From Pseudomonas fulva (lineage in GTDB: Bacteria > Pseudomonadota > Gammaproteobacteria > Pseudomonadales > Pseudomonadaceae), in the NCBI RefSeq assembly GCF_023517795.1, contig NZ_CP082928.1:1612001-1676000 (forward strand): a stretch of 64,000 bases of DNA. Reading direction: 5' to 3'. This document shows, piece after piece, positions 52,366 through 63,603 of this stretch. Within the stretch, counting starts at the first letter, position 1; each line of letters opens with the position of its first letter. The notes beneath the pieces were generated by a model. It had not been told where the DNA came from and ran no database searches. It saw nothing but the letters and a program-made list of their open reading frames with translations. The position numbers and the translations under genes are program-made.

Positions 52366-53580
52366 CTAACGGGATGTGGTCGAGACTGGCGGTGCGTCGA
52401 CGGCCCGGCGCCGGCTCATGCCGAGCACCACCAGCGCCGCGATCACCAGCCCTGGCGAAGCCGCCAGCAGCACGCCAGTGGCACCGGCCCCCGCAGCGAG
52501 AATCTGCCCGGCGGCCAGGGGCCCGGAGACCGAGCCCAGGCGCCCGACCGCCACCGCGGCCCCTACGCCGGTAGCACGAACCGAGGTGGGGTACGCTGGA
52601 GGCGCCAACGCGTAAAGCATCAGTTGCGCGGCCAACATGAACAGCCCTGCCGCGAAGCCAGCCGCCGCCATGGCCGCTAGACCGGACACCAGGCCCAAGG
52701 CGGCCAGTGCGCCGAGCAGACCGCCGTAACAGATCACCACCACGGCCGTTCGGTTGTAGCGATCCAGCAACACGCCGCCGAGCAGCGAACCAGCGGCCCC
52801 ACCGATGTTGAAGAGCATCTGCACGGTGCCTGCCTGCGGCTTGCTGAACCCCTGCTCCAACAGCAGTGAAGGCAGCCAGTTGAGCAGCATGTACATTACG
52901 GTCAGGGTAAAGAAGTAACTGACCCACAACGCCAGGGTGGTCACCGAACGGCCTTCGCCAAATAACGCGTGCCCGGTGGAAACCCGTGTCGGGGCCGCGG
53001 ATTGCTGCGCGCTGAAATCCCGCGACTCCGGCAGCATCACCATCAGCAAAGGTGCAATCAGCAATGGCGCCACGCCGCCGACGATGAACACCATTTGCCA
53101 GCTCTCACCACCGAGCATGCCCACTACCGCCGCGATGGCGCCGCCGAGCGGCACCCCGCAGTACATGATGCTGATGGCCGTGCCACGGCGCCGTTCCTCG
53201 ACCGCCTCGGCGCACAGGGCGATCAGGTTCGGCAAGGCGGCGCCAAGGCCCAGGCCGGTCATGAAGCGCGCCAGCAGCAGGCCGTTGACGCTGGCGACAA
53301 AGGCGGTCCACAACGAGAAGATGCCGAACAGAATCACCGCGCCGATCAGCACGCGCTTGCGGCCGATGCGGTCGGCCAGCCAGCCGCCGAAGAATGCCCC
53401 GGGCAGCAGGCCGATGATGCTGGCGCTGAACATCCAGCCCATCATTTTCTGATCCAGTTCGAACGCCTGGCGAATGCCCGCCGCGGCAATGCCCGCCGAT
53501 TGCAGATCCAGGCCTTCGATGAGCGCAACGATGAAACACAGCGTGACGGTCAGCGTCGAGCGACGCGATGACGTATCCAT
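52366..53580 (-). CDS. MFS aromatic-acid transporter (MhpT-like)
   Basis: A 404-residue, 12-helix major facilitator of the aromatic acid:H+ symporter type: FIVALIEGLDLQSAGIAAAG with the charged residue in helix 1, GGWLADRIGRKRVLIGAVIL in loop 2-3, and PAYPTSVRATGVGAAVAVGR. It resembles MhpT, so a hydroxycinnamate or phenylpropanoid substrate is likely given ech-vdh-fcs next door. ATG 53580; earlier starts give no homology. It is divergent from the OprD porin gene. Confidence 0.85.
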   Translation of the reverse strand: MDTSSRRSTLTVTLCFIVALIEGLDLQSAGIAAAGIRQAFELDQKMMGWMFSASIIGLLPGAFFGGWLADRIGRKRVLIGAVILFGIFSLWTAFVASVNGLLLARFMTGLGLGAALPNLIALCAEAVEERRRGTAISIMYCGVPLGGAIAAVVGMLGGESWQMVFIVGGVAPLLIAPLLMVMLPESRDFSAQQSAAPTRVSTGHALFGEGRSVTTLALWVSYFFTLTVMYMLLNWLPSLLLEQGFSKPQAGTVQMLFNIGGAAGSLLGGVLLDRYNRTAVVVICYGGLLGALAALGLVSGLAAMAAAGFAAGLFMLAAQLMLYALAPPAYPTSVRATGVGAAVAVGRLGSVSGPLAAGQILAAGAGATGVLLAASPGLVIAALVVLGMSRRRAVDAPPVSTTSR

Positions 53581-53771
53581 GGGGAGACCCTCGATTTTAT
53601 TGTTGTTGTGATCGCCCGCGACAAACCGCCCTGCGAGCCCTGAAAAGATTAACAAAGATAATGAATAACGAAACTAATTCAGCCCTGAATACCATTTTGA
53701 GGATAATTGAAACGTATCAATCACTTAGCTAAAGAATTTTATTAACACTTAAAATAATTAATATTTTTAAC

Positions 53772-53786
53772 GTTCGATTATCGAAC
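53772..53786. promoter_or_regulatory. IclR-type operator candidate (PcaR/PcaU-like box)
   Basis: A perfect 7-1-7 palindrome GTTCGAT-T-ATCGAAC in the AT-rich 320-bp gap between the MFS and OprD genes. It closely resembles the box GTTCGATAATCGCAC bound by PcaR in P. putida. No IclR gene is in the window, so the regulator would be encoded elsewhere. Confidence 0.6.
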
Positions 53787-53900
53787 ACTGCACATTGACC
53801 GCTCGTCATTGCCTTTCCATTCTCGCCCCACTGCAACGCGAACAGCGCTGCATCACCGCCGCATCGGCGGGGCCAAGAACAACAATAAAAGGACAATGAC

Positions 53901-55202
53901 ATGCACACCCATAGGGCGCTCGACTCCGTTTTCTCTCACCGCCGTTCATTGGCCGGCCTGCTGCTGGCTCCCAGCCTGCTGGCCGGGCATGCCCTGGCCG
54001 ACGGCTTCGTCGCAGACAGCAGCGCCAGGCTGACCACCCGTAGCTACTACCTGGATCGTGATTACCAGGACGATGGCGCCAAGTCGGCAGCCCGCGAATG
54101 GGCCCAGGGCTTCATTCTCAAGATGGAGTCGGGCTACACGCCGGGTGCCGTCGGTTTCGGCCTGGACCTCAGCGGCCTGCTGGGCGTCAAGCTGGACTCC
54201 TCACCCGGGCGCAGCGGCACCGAGCTGCTGCCGGTTTCCGCCAGCAGCGGGCGGGCGGCCGACGAGTATTCGCGCCTGGCGCCGACGGCGAAGCTGCGCC
54301 CCGGCAAGAGCGTACTGAAGGTCGGCGACGTATCGCCGTTTCTGCCCTCCATCGTCGCCAGCCCGTCACGACTGCTGCCCCAGAGTTTTCGCGGTGCCTA
54401 TCTGCAGTCCGCCGATATCGACGACCTGACCCTGCATGCCGGCTACCTCGACCGCATCAACCGCCGCGATTCCAGCAACTACCAGGCGATGACCGTCGCC
54501 TCGCCGAACCGGCGCTTCAACCCGACGGCCGAAAGCTCCCACGCGGCCTTCTTCGGTGGCGACTATCAGCTCGGCAAGGGGCTGAAGCTGCGCGCCTATC
54601 ACACCACCGTCGCCGAGCTTTACCGCCAGGAATACCTCGGCCTGCTCCACGAACTGCCGGTTGGCCCCGGCGTGCTGAGCAGCGACCTGCGCGCCTTCTT
54701 CAGCAACGAAGACGGCAGCGCCAAGGCCGGCAAGGTGGACAACCGCAACCTCGCCGCGCAGTTCGCCTATGCCCTGGACGGCCATCGCTTCACCCTGGGC
54801 TACATGCACCAGCGCGGCGACACGGCCAAGCCCTACATCTCCGGCACCGAATCCATGGTGATCAGCGAGATGGCGATGAGCTCGGACTTCCTCAACCCCA
54901 AGGAGCGCACCTGGCAGGCGATCTACGATTACGACTTCGCCGCTGCCGGTGTGCCCGGCCTGAAGACGCGCCTGCGTTACCTGCGCGGCGACAACATCGA
55001 ACTGCCGACACTGGGCGGCGCCGGCCTCAAGGAGCGCGAGTTGCAGATGGAGATCGGCTACGTGATCCAGAGCGGCACCTTCAAGGGTGTCGGCCTGAAG
55101 GCGCGGCACTCGATCTATCGCAACGACTTCGCCGCGGGCGCCGCCTTTCGCGACGAAAACCAGACCCGCCTGCATATCGACTACACCCTGGCGCTCTGGT
55201 AA
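53901..55202 (+). CDS. OprD-family outer membrane porin
   Basis: A 433-residue outer membrane protein with signal peptide (LAGLLLAPSLLAGHALA) and OprD-type beta-barrel features: LTTRSYYLDRDYQDD near the mature N-terminus, EWAQGFILKMESGYTPGAVG, and aromatic C-terminus ending DYTLALW. OprD/Occ porins import acids; those at vanillate and ferulate loci serve aromatic acids. The context between two aromatic-acid transporters supports this. An IclR-type box precedes it. Confidence 0.92.
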   Translation: MHTHRALDSVFSHRRSLAGLLLAPSLLAGHALADGFVADSSARLTTRSYYLDRDYQDDGAKSAAREWAQGFILKMESGYTPGAVGFGLDLSGLLGVKLDSSPGRSGTELLPVSASSGRAADEYSRLAPTAKLRPGKSVLKVGDVSPFLPSIVASPSRLLPQSFRGAYLQSADIDDLTLHAGYLDRINRRDSSNYQAMTVASPNRRFNPTAESSHAAFFGGDYQLGKGLKLRAYHTTVAELYRQEYLGLLHELPVGPGVLSSDLRAFFSNEDGSAKAGKVDNRNLAAQFAYALDGHRFTLGYMHQRGDTAKPYISGTESMVISEMAMSSDFLNPKERTWQAIYDYDFAAAGVPGLKTRLRYLRGDNIELPTLGGAGLKERELQMEIGYVIQSGTFKGVGLKARHSIYRNDFAAGAAFRDENQTRLHIDYTLALW

Positions 55203-55242
55203 CCGCCAGGGCGCGGGGCACCAGCCTCGCGCCCTGGCCGGT

Positions 55243-56571
55243 TCAGGCCCGGGCCGGCGTCATCGACTGCGGCTTCTGCGCCGGCAACAAGGTCAACAGC
55301 AGCACCGCTGCAGCGACGAACACCAGGGCGAACCAGGTATAAAGCTGCAGCGGCTGCCAGCCATCATCGAGCATGAAGCCCGCCACGGTCGGCGACAGGA
55401 TCGCCCCGCCGCGACCGATACCGATCGCCCAACCCACCCCGGTGGCCCGCACCGAAGCGCCATAGATCAACGGCGACAGCGCATACAGACCGGCGACGCA
55501 GCCATTGGAAAACAGCCCGATCAGCAGGCCCATGCCCAGCGCCGCGGTGAACGACGAGCCGAGGCCGGTGAACACCACCAGCAGCACGGCGGTGATCAGC
55601 ATGAAGCCGGCCAGTACCCGCGCCAGGGAAAAGCGCGCCGACAACAGCCCCAGCAGCGCTGCGCCAAAAATGCCGCCGATGCTCAGCAGCACGCCGCCGG
55701 TCACGCCCTGCTGCACCGAGAGACCGGATTGGGTCAGCAGCTTGGGCGTCCAGCTCATGATGAAGTAGAAGCCGAACATCACCAGGAAGAACAGCACCCA
55801 GATCAGCAGGGTGCTGCGCCGCTGCTCGGGGTCGAACAGCCGCGCGAAGGATCCGCTGCCGGCGCGCTCGCCCACCGGCAGCGCCGGTAGCACAGCCAGG
55901 CCCGGCTGCCCCAGCTTCGCAGCCAGGCGATTGACCCGCACCAGCGCCTTGGCCGGCTGCCTGGAGAGCAGGAAGTCCAGGGACTCGGGCAACCACAGCA
56001 GCACCGGCACGATGGCCACGAAGGTCATCAGGCCGCCGGCGAAGAACACCGAGCGCCAGCCCCAGTGCGACAGCAGCCACACCGCCAGCAAACCACCAAG
56101 CGTGGCGCCCAGGGCATAACCGGTGGATTGCAGGCTGACCGCCAGGCCGCGCCAGCGCTTGCAGGCGTACTCGCTGGCGATCACGTTGCTGCTGGCCAGG
56201 ATGCCGCCGATGCCCAGCCCGGTCAGGCCGCGCAGCAGTGCCAATTGGGTGGGCGTCTGGCTGAGTGCCGAAAGCAGCATGCCGCTGCCGGAAATCACCA
56301 GGCACAGCAGGATCAGCGGGCGCCGGCCGAGGCGATCGGCCCAGGGCGCGATGAACAGCGAACCGGCCGCCATGCCGAGCAGGCCGGCACTGAGCAGCAT
56401 GCCGATCTGCGCGCCGCCCAGCGACCAGTCGGCGGCGACTGACGAGGCCGTGAAGGCCATCACCAGCACATCGAAGCCATCGATCATGTTGAGCACGATA
56501 CAGACGCCGATGGCCACCCACTGAAAGCCACGCATCGGCCCTTGGTCAACGACTTGGCGGAGATCGCTCAT
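55243..56571 (-). CDS. vanK: MFS transporter VanK/PcaK-like, aromatic acid:H+ symporter
   Basis: A 442-residue, 12-helix permease of the AAHS family: CIVLNMIDGFDVLVMAFTAS in helix 1, FIAPWADRLGRRPLILLCLV, and IYGASVRATGVGWAIGIGRG. It is divergent from vanAB with VanR-type operators between, so vanillate is the likely substrate; protocatechuate is possible. ATG 56571 has GGGAGGTG upstream. It is convergent with the OprD gene. Confidence 0.87.
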   Translation of the reverse strand: MSDLRQVVDQGPMRGFQWVAIGVCIVLNMIDGFDVLVMAFTASSVAADWSLGGAQIGMLLSAGLLGMAAGSLFIAPWADRLGRRPLILLCLVISGSGMLLSALSQTPTQLALLRGLTGLGIGGILASSNVIASEYACKRWRGLAVSLQSTGYALGATLGGLLAVWLLSHWGWRSVFFAGGLMTFVAIVPVLLWLPESLDFLLSRQPAKALVRVNRLAAKLGQPGLAVLPALPVGERAGSGSFARLFDPEQRRSTLLIWVLFFLVMFGFYFIMSWTPKLLTQSGLSVQQGVTGGVLLSIGGIFGAALLGLLSARFSLARVLAGFMLITAVLLVVFTGLGSSFTAALGMGLLIGLFSNGCVAGLYALSPLIYGASVRATGVGWAIGIGRGGAILSPTVAGFMLDDGWQPLQLYTWFALVFVAAAVLLLTLLPAQKPQSMTPARA

Positions 56572-56704
56572 CGCGCACCTCCCACCGTAACGGACGATAA
56601 GTACAGAGGCAGGCTGCCATCGGCAGCTGACAGAGCTAAGCAAGGGTTCATCGGCGCAGATCCTGGATTGTTTTTATGGGAAAAGCCGCCGCCAACCTTG
56701 CAGA

Positions 56705-56716
56705 AGTGGATCCAAT
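56705..56716. promoter_or_regulatory. VanR operator candidate, vanK side
   Basis: AGTGGATCCAAT matches the known VanR operator ATTGGATCCAAT at 11 of 12 positions, 134 bp upstream of vanK. The surrounding 362-bp gap has no gene. Confidence 0.7.
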
Positions 56717-56868
56717 ATTCAATCCAGGCAAGCGGGGCGGAAACGCCCCGTTTGCGCTTCGCCCCGGCCCAGGTCCCGCCCCACGCGGCCTGGCGCAATT
56801 AACGAGACCTCAAGAATGCGTTCGCTGATCGGACAGTTTGTCTTGTTAACTATTTTCCCGGACAAGCC

Positions 56869-56874
56869 TTGACA
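56869..56874 (+). promoter_or_regulatory. -35 element of vanA
   Basis: A consensus TTGACA; 17 bp downstream the -10 would overlap the VanR box at 56897. The -10 itself (CAACCA) is poor, consistent with a regulated promoter. Confidence 0.45.
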
Positions 56875-56896
56875 TTAGCCTGATTAAAAACCAACC

Positions 56897-56908
56897 ATTG
56901 GATCCAAT
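56897..56908. promoter_or_regulatory. VanR operator, vanA side
   Basis: Perfect palindrome ATTGGATCCAAT, identical to the VanR operator used in Caulobacter vanAB. It lies 25 bp before the vanA start and would block transcription from the promoter until vanillate binds VanR. Confidence 0.85.
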
Positions 56909-56933
56909 AACACCAACAATAACCGAGGTCGTC

Positions 56934-57998
56934 ATGTACCCGAAAAATGCCTGGTATGTAGCCTGCACCCCTGACGAAATTGCCGAGACGCCTCTGGGCC
57001 GGCAGATCTGCGGGGAAAAGATCGTGTTCTACCGCGGCGCCGAGGGCCAGGTGGTGGCCCTCGAGGATTTCTGCCCGCACCGTGGCGCACCGCTGTCGCT
57101 CGGCTACGTCGAGAATGGCAACCTGATCTGCGGCTACCACGGCCTGGAGATGGGCTGCGAGGGCAAGACCGTGTCGATGCCAGGCCAGCGCGTGCGCGGT
57201 TTCCCCGGCATTCGCGCCTTCGCCGCGGTGGAGCGCTATGGCTTCATCTGGGTATGGACCGGCGATCAGGCCCTGGCCGACCCGGCGACCATCCACCACC
57301 TGGAATGGGCGGAAAATCCCGGGTGGGCTTACGGCGGCGGGTTGTTTCACATCAACTGTGATTACCGGCTGATGATCGACAACCTGATGGACCTGACCCA
57401 CGAAACCTACGTGCATGCCTCCAGCATCGGCCAGAAGGAGATCGACGAAGCGCCGCCGGTCACCAAGGTCGAAGGCGACGAGGTGGTCACCAGCCGCCAT
57501 ATGGAAAACATCATGGCCCCGCCCTTCTGGCGCATGGCGCTTCGCGGCAACGGCCTGGCGGACGACGTACCGGTGGACCGCTGGCAGATCTGCCGCTTCA
57601 ACCCGCCCAGCCACGTGATGATCGAGGTCGGTGTGGCCCATGCGGGTCACGGCGGCTACGAGGCGCCGGCCAATGTGAAGGCGGCGAGCATCGTGGTCGA
57701 CTTCATCACCCCGGAGACCGAAACCTCGATCTGGTACTTCTGGGGCATGGCGCGCAGCTTCAAGCCCGGGGATCAGGCGCTGACCGACAGCATTCGCGAA
57801 GGCCAGGGCAAGATCTTCAGCGAAGACCTGGAGATGCTCGAACGCCAGCAGCGCAACCTGCTCTGGCAGCCGGAGCGCGGGCTGCTCAAGCTCAATATCG
57901 ATGCCGGTGGCGTGCAGTCGCGACGCATCATCGACCGCCTGCTGGCTGAAGAGCAGGCCCTCGCCGCCCGGAAAATCGACGTCCGCCAGGTCGGCTGA
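56934..57998 (+). CDS. vanA: Vanillate O-demethylase oxygenase subunit
   Basis: A 354-residue Rieske non-heme iron oxygenase that demethylates vanillate to protocatechuate and formaldehyde. Rieske ligands C47, H49, C66 and H69 (FCPHRGAPLSLG, LICGYHGLEM); the mononuclear iron site is DLTHETYVH (D-X2-H-X4-H) near residue 155. ATG 56934 matches the family N-terminus MYPKNAWYVA. vanB follows after 57 bp. Confidence 0.97.
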   Translation: MYPKNAWYVACTPDEIAETPLGRQICGEKIVFYRGAEGQVVALEDFCPHRGAPLSLGYVENGNLICGYHGLEMGCEGKTVSMPGQRVRGFPGIRAFAAVERYGFIWVWTGDQALADPATIHHLEWAENPGWAYGGGLFHINCDYRLMIDNLMDLTHETYVHASSIGQKEIDEAPPVTKVEGDEVVTSRHMENIMAPPFWRMALRGNGLADDVPVDRWQICRFNPPSHVMIEVGVAHAGHGGYEAPANVKAASIVVDFITPETETSIWYFWGMARSFKPGDQALTDSIREGQGKIFSEDLEMLERQQRNLLWQPERGLLKLNIDAGGVQSRRIIDRLLAEEQALAARKIDVRQVG

Positions 57999-58055
57999 CC
58001 CCTGCCCGTCGCGCGCCACAGGGTGGCGCGCGCAAGCCTTCAAGAGAGCGCCACC

Positions 58056-59003
58056 ATGATCGACGTCATCGTCAAATCCATCGAGCAGCAGGCCCAGGAC
58101 ATTCTCGGCTTCGAGCTGGCCCGCGCCGATGGCGAACCGCTGCCCGCCTTCAGCGCCGGCGCCCATATCGACGTGCACCTGCCGGATGGCCTGATCCGCC
58201 AGTATTCGCTGTGCAACCACCCCGAGGAGCGGCACCGCTACCAGATCGCCGTGTTGCGCAGCGCCGATTCGCGCGGTGGCTCCAGCGCCATGCACGGCCT
58301 CGAGCAGGGCGTCCGGCTGAGCATCAGCGAGCCACGCAACCTGTTTCCCCTGCAGCACGACGCCGGGCGCCATCTGCTGATGGCCGGCGGCATCGGTATC
58401 ACGCCGATCCTGTGCATGGCCGAACGCCTTAGCCACACCGGTGGCGATTTCACCCTGCACTATTTCGCCCGTTCGGCTCGCCAGGCGGCGTTCGTCGACC
58501 GCCTGCGCCAGTCGCCCTTCGCCGACCGCGTGCACCTGCACTTCGACGATGGCGAACCGGGCAAGCGCCCGGACACCGCCGCTCTGCTCGGCGCGGCGGA
58601 CCCGCACACGCACCTGTACGTCTGCGGCCCGGGCGGCTTCATGGAGCATGTGCTGGACAGCGCCCGCGGGCTGGGCTGGGCGAACGACAACCTGCACCGC
58701 GAGTACTTCAGCGCCGCAGCCGACGAGCAGCCGAAAAGCGGTTTCGAGATTCAGCTGGCCAGCAGCGGCGACGTGCTGCAGGTGCCGGAAGGCGTCAGCG
58801 TGGTGGAGGTGTTGCGCGGCGTCGGCGTGGAGATCCCGGTGTCCTGCGAGCAGGGCATCTGCGGCACCTGCCTGACCCGGGTGCTCGACGGTGAGCCGGA
58901 CCACCGCGACCTGTTTCTTACCGAGGATGAACAGGCCGCCAATGATCAATTCACGCCCTGCTGTTCACGGGCGAAAAGCGCGCGGTTGGTGCTGGATATC
59001 TGA
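58056..59003 (+). CDS. vanB: Vanillate O-demethylase reductase subunit
   Basis: A 315-residue oxidoreductase that passes electrons from NADH to VanA. FMN-binding RQYSLCN, NAD-binding [11 protein letters not shown] near residue 112, and a C-terminal plant-type [2Fe-2S] domain with [10 protein letters not shown] (C-X4-C-X2-C) near 270 and a last Cys in [12 protein letters not shown] 58056 has AAGAGAG upstream; the frame is open further but unconserved. Confidence 0.96.
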   Translation: MIDVIVKSIEQQAQDILGFELARADGEPLPAFSAGAHIDVHLPDGLIRQYSLCNHPEERHRYQIAVLRSADSRGGSSAMHGLEQGVRLSISEPRNLFPLQHDAGRHLLMAGGIGITPILCMAERLSHTGGDFTLHYFARSARQAAFVDRLRQSPFADRVHLHFDDGEPGKRPDTAALLGAADPHTHLYVCGPGGFMEHVLDSARGLGWANDNLHREYFSAAADEQPKSGFEIQLASSGDVLQVPEGVSVVEVLRGVGVEIPVSCEQGICGTCLTRVLDGEPDHRDLFLTEDEQAANDQFTPCCSRAKSARLVLDI

Positions 59004-59020
59004 CCCCTGCCGGCAGCGAT

Positions 59021-59038
59021 GGTGGGCTGAAGCCCACC
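59021..59038 (+). repeat. Hairpin after vanB (GGTGGGCT/AGCCCACC)
   Basis: An 8-bp perfect stem with a 2-nt spacer, 17 bp after the vanB stop; possible transcript end, no T tract. It resembles the hairpin at 44417-44430. Confidence 0.55.
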
Positions 59039-59084
59039 CTACACCCTTGATGTCTGAGTAATAGGCGGAATGCACCTGACGAAT

Positions 59085-59135
59085 GTGGGAGCGCGCCATG
59101 CGCGCGAAAAAATCGCGGATATGGCCCGCTCCCAC
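59085..59135 (+). repeat. REP-like palindrome, copy 3
   Basis: A 51-bp palindrome GTGGGAGCGCGCCATGC..ATGGCCCGCTCCCAC between the convergent vanB and acetyltransferase genes. Confidence 0.85.
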
Positions 59136-59159
59136 AGGTTGCCACGAATAGATCAGCTA

Positions 59160-59261
59160 AGTTGGGTGGATGACGCTCTTTTCATCCACCACTGCCATTG
59201 CGATCGCAGAACGGTGGACGGGGCGTGCCGCGTAGGTGAAGCGTCGTCCACCCTACCAACT
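59160..59261 (-). repeat. MITE-like element, type B, copy 2 (inverted)
   Basis: About 100 bp with ends AGTTGGGTGGATGACGC / GCGTCGTCCACCCTACCAACT. The interior matches the reverse complement of 41569-41644 with an insertion. It lacks the outer repeat of copy 1. Confidence 0.8.
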
Positions 59262-59284
59262 GCGCTTGAGAGATCGGCTCCGCC

Positions 59285-59737
59285 TTACAGCTCACGCGAC
59301 ATGACAAAGGTTCGCTCATCGCCGTCGACAACCTCGCGAATCACGGCGTAGCCAAGAGCTGTATAGAACGGCACCGCCGTCAGCGAGGCAGGCACCCGCA
59401 ATTGCTGCGCGCCAGCCGCACGGGCCACACCTTCGACATGTTTCATCAGGGCCTTGCCCAGGCCACGGCCCTGCATCTCGGGCAGCACGAACACCGACCT
59501 GACCACATCCTCCGCCAAGCTCGCAGTGGCCACCAGGCACGCGCCATCGAGCGCCACGAACACCTCACGCGAGGCCATCAGCTTACGCACGCCAGCGGCG
59601 TCGAAATTGCCGGCCACCCGGTCGATTACCTCGGGTGAGTAATCCTGCGCATTGCTGAGTCGTAGGGTCTGCACGATAAGCCGGCTGATCGCCTCGGCAT
59701 CGCTGTCGCGTGCGCGACGAATCTGCACGTCAGCCAT
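59285..59737 (-). CDS. GNAT-family N-acetyltransferase
   Basis: A 150-residue GNAT acetyltransferase: IRRARDSDAEAISRLIV at the N-terminus and the acetyl-CoA loop VLPEMQGRGLGKALMKHVEG near residue 88, then VPFYTALGYAVIREV. The substrate is unknown. The start overlaps the vanR stop by 8 bp, so it is cotranslated with vanR. Confidence 0.9.
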   Translation of the reverse strand: MADVQIRRARDSDAEAISRLIVQTLRLSNAQDYSPEVIDRVAGNFDAAGVRKLMASREVFVALDGACLVATASLAEDVVRSVFVLPEMQGRGLGKALMKHVEGVARAAGAQQLRVPASLTAVPFYTALGYAVIREVVDGDERTFVMSREL

Positions 59738-60440
59738 GGCGCAGGATGGTCATCGCCGCCTCGCCTGCGTCACCCTGCATCGCCCGGGCGTAGCGCAGGG
59801 TGGCATTGGCGTGCTCGCGCATGATGTTTTCGGCGCGCGCGCCCTGGCCATTGACCAGGGCGTCGTAAACGGCGTGATGCTGCATATGGGCGAAACTGAA
59901 ACGCCGGTACTCGCGGGGCATGTCGTTACCGTCCACGGCCAGGGAGCTGACCGAGGCGAACGGCAGGTGATCGTTACGTGCCAGGGCCACGGCGATGGCG
60001 CTGTTGCCGCTGGCCTCGATAATCGCCTGGTGGAAGCGCTTGTTGAGGTCGTGATAGCTCTCCAGCTCTTCCATCACCACGTGGCCCTTCTCGAACAGCC
60101 GATCGCCCTCCACCAGGCAAGCCTGCAGGCGCTGGCGAATGTCTTCACTGAGGCCGCGCTCGGCGGCCTGGCGGGCGGCCAGGCCTTCGAGCACGCCACG
60201 CACCTCCACGGCGCCGGCGATATCTTCGTCGGTCACCGCACGCACCGTGTAGCCACGGCCCGGCGCCTTGCACAGGAGGCCTTCCTGCTCGAGGGTGCGA
60301 AAGGCGATGCGAATCGGCGTGCGTGACACCTGCAACCGCTCGGCAGTAGGGATTTCGGCGATGCGCTCGCCAGCCGCCAGTTCGCCCGAGGCGATCATCT
60401 GCCGCAACGCCGCCAGTACCCGCTGTCCGGATTTGTACAT
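59730..60440 (-). CDS. vanR: GntR/FadR-type regulator VanR
   Basis: A 236-residue GntR regulator: N-terminal wHTH (RIAEIPTAERLQVSRTPIRI) and FCD effector domain (VRGVLEGLAARQAAERG, LNKRFHQAIIEASGN, HHAVYDALVNGQGARAENIM). It is adjacent to vanAB, and VanR-type operators are present at the vanK/vanA gap, so it is the vanillate-responsive repressor. ATG 60440 follows a GAGG ribosome site; a longer frame to 60590 has no conserved sequence. Confidence 0.92.
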   Translation of the reverse strand: MYKSGQRVLAALRQMIASGELAAGERIAEIPTAERLQVSRTPIRIAFRTLEQEGLLCKAPGRGYTVRAVTDEDIAGAVEVRGVLEGLAARQAAERGLSEDIRQRLQACLVEGDRLFEKGHVVMEELESYHDLNKRFHQAIIEASGNSAIAVALARNDHLPFASVSSLAVDGNDMPREYRRFSFAHMQHHAVYDALVNGQGARAENIMREHANATLRYARAMQGDAGEAAMTILRHG

Positions 60441-60471
60441 CACGCCCTCGCCGCCTTTCTGAAGCGCCCCA

Positions 60472-60858
60472 TCATACCGCCCGCCAGCGGCGCAGCGCCC
60501 AGCCGGCGAGCAGCGCGGACACAACCTCGAAGAGCATTGCCCACAGGTTGAAGGTCTGCTGCGCGCCGCCATCGAGCCACAGGCCGACAATGCGCCCCAG
60601 TGCCAGGCTGGTGTAGAGCACCAGCAACAGCGTCAGGGCCGGCCGGGTCAGCTCGTGCCGCGCTAACGCCAGCCCCAGAAACACCGCCAGCCCGATCTGC
60701 AGGGCCCCGTAATAGGCACGCACATCGGTGACCGCGGCGGACTCCATCAGCAGCATGCCGCTGACCGCGCCCATTTCCTGCGGCCATAGAAAATAGGCGG
60801 TGCCGAAGCCGGCGAGCAGCAGCACTTGCACGACGAGAAAGATACGGGCGTAGAGCAT
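60472..60858 (-). CDS. DUF4345-type small membrane protein
   Basis: A 128-residue protein with four predicted membrane helices (FLVVQVLLLAGFGTAYFLWP, LQIGLAVFLGLALA, LTLLLVLYTSLALGRIVGLW, LFEVVSALLAGWALRRW). The G-x-x-YFLWP and YYGALQIGLAVFL pattern resembles DUF4345. Function unknown. It lies 31 bp upstream of vanR and 40 bp downstream of pobR on the same strand. Confidence 0.75.
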   Translation of the reverse strand: MLYARIFLVVQVLLLAGFGTAYFLWPQEMGAVSGMLLMESAAVTDVRAYYGALQIGLAVFLGLALARHELTRPALTLLLVLYTSLALGRIVGLWLDGGAQQTFNLWAMLFEVVSALLAGWALRRWRAV

Positions 60859-60898
60859 GGCGCAGTCCTCCTGGGCTCATGGGCAGAGCATAGGCCAG

Positions 60899-63088
<2,190 letters not shown>

Positions 63089-63143
63089 GTAAACCGCCGC
63101 TGGCGGCGCTATGCTCGCGAAATCTTTCAGGAGGATTTGCGTC

Positions 63144-63578
63144 ATGCGCCCACTGCTTCTTGTCGCCGGCCTGTTCGCCGGTCTCGCCCAGGCCGCCGAG
63201 CCGCTGACTATCGACGTGCACCGAGACGCCAACTGCGGCTGCTGCAAGGGCTGGATCAGCCACCTGCAGGCCAACGGTTTTAACGTGAACGATCATGTCG
63301 AGACCGACATGCACGCGGTCAAGGAGCGCCTTGGCGTGCCCGAGCGCCTGAGCTCCTGTCACACCGGGGTGATCGACGGCAAATTCGTCGAAGGCCACGT
63401 GCCGGCCGCCGACATTCTCAAACTGCGCGAGCGCCGCGACCTGATCGGCATCGCCGCGCCCGGCATGCCCACCGGCTCGCCGGGCATGGAGCGCGGCAAT
63501 ATCCGCGATGCCTATCAGGTGGTTGGATTGGACGCACAAGGCGGCGAAAGCGTGGTCAGTAGTTATCCGAGTAACTGA
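63144..63578 (+). CDS. DUF411 domain protein, exported metal-binding
   Basis: A 144-residue protein with signal peptide (MRPLLLVAGLFAGLAQA) and DUF411 features: HRDANCGCCKGWISHL near residue 30, RLSSCHTGVIDGKFVEGHVP near 75 and IAAPGMPTGSPGME. Cys and His residues suggest copper or other metal handling in the periplasm. AGGAGGA ribosome site upstream of ATG 63144. Confidence 0.85.
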   Translation: MRPLLLVAGLFAGLAQAAEPLTIDVHRDANCGCCKGWISHLQANGFNVNDHVETDMHAVKERLGVPERLSSCHTGVIDGKFVEGHVPAADILKLRERRDLIGIAAPGMPTGSPGMERGNIRDAYQVVGLDAQGGESVVSSYPSN

Positions 63579-63603
63579 CTCGCTCTCTTGAAAGGACATC
63601 GCC

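Noticed and set aside
56850..58949. Open frame of 699 codons antisense to vanAB
   Set aside because: The vanA and vanB proteins are unmistakable on the plus strand.
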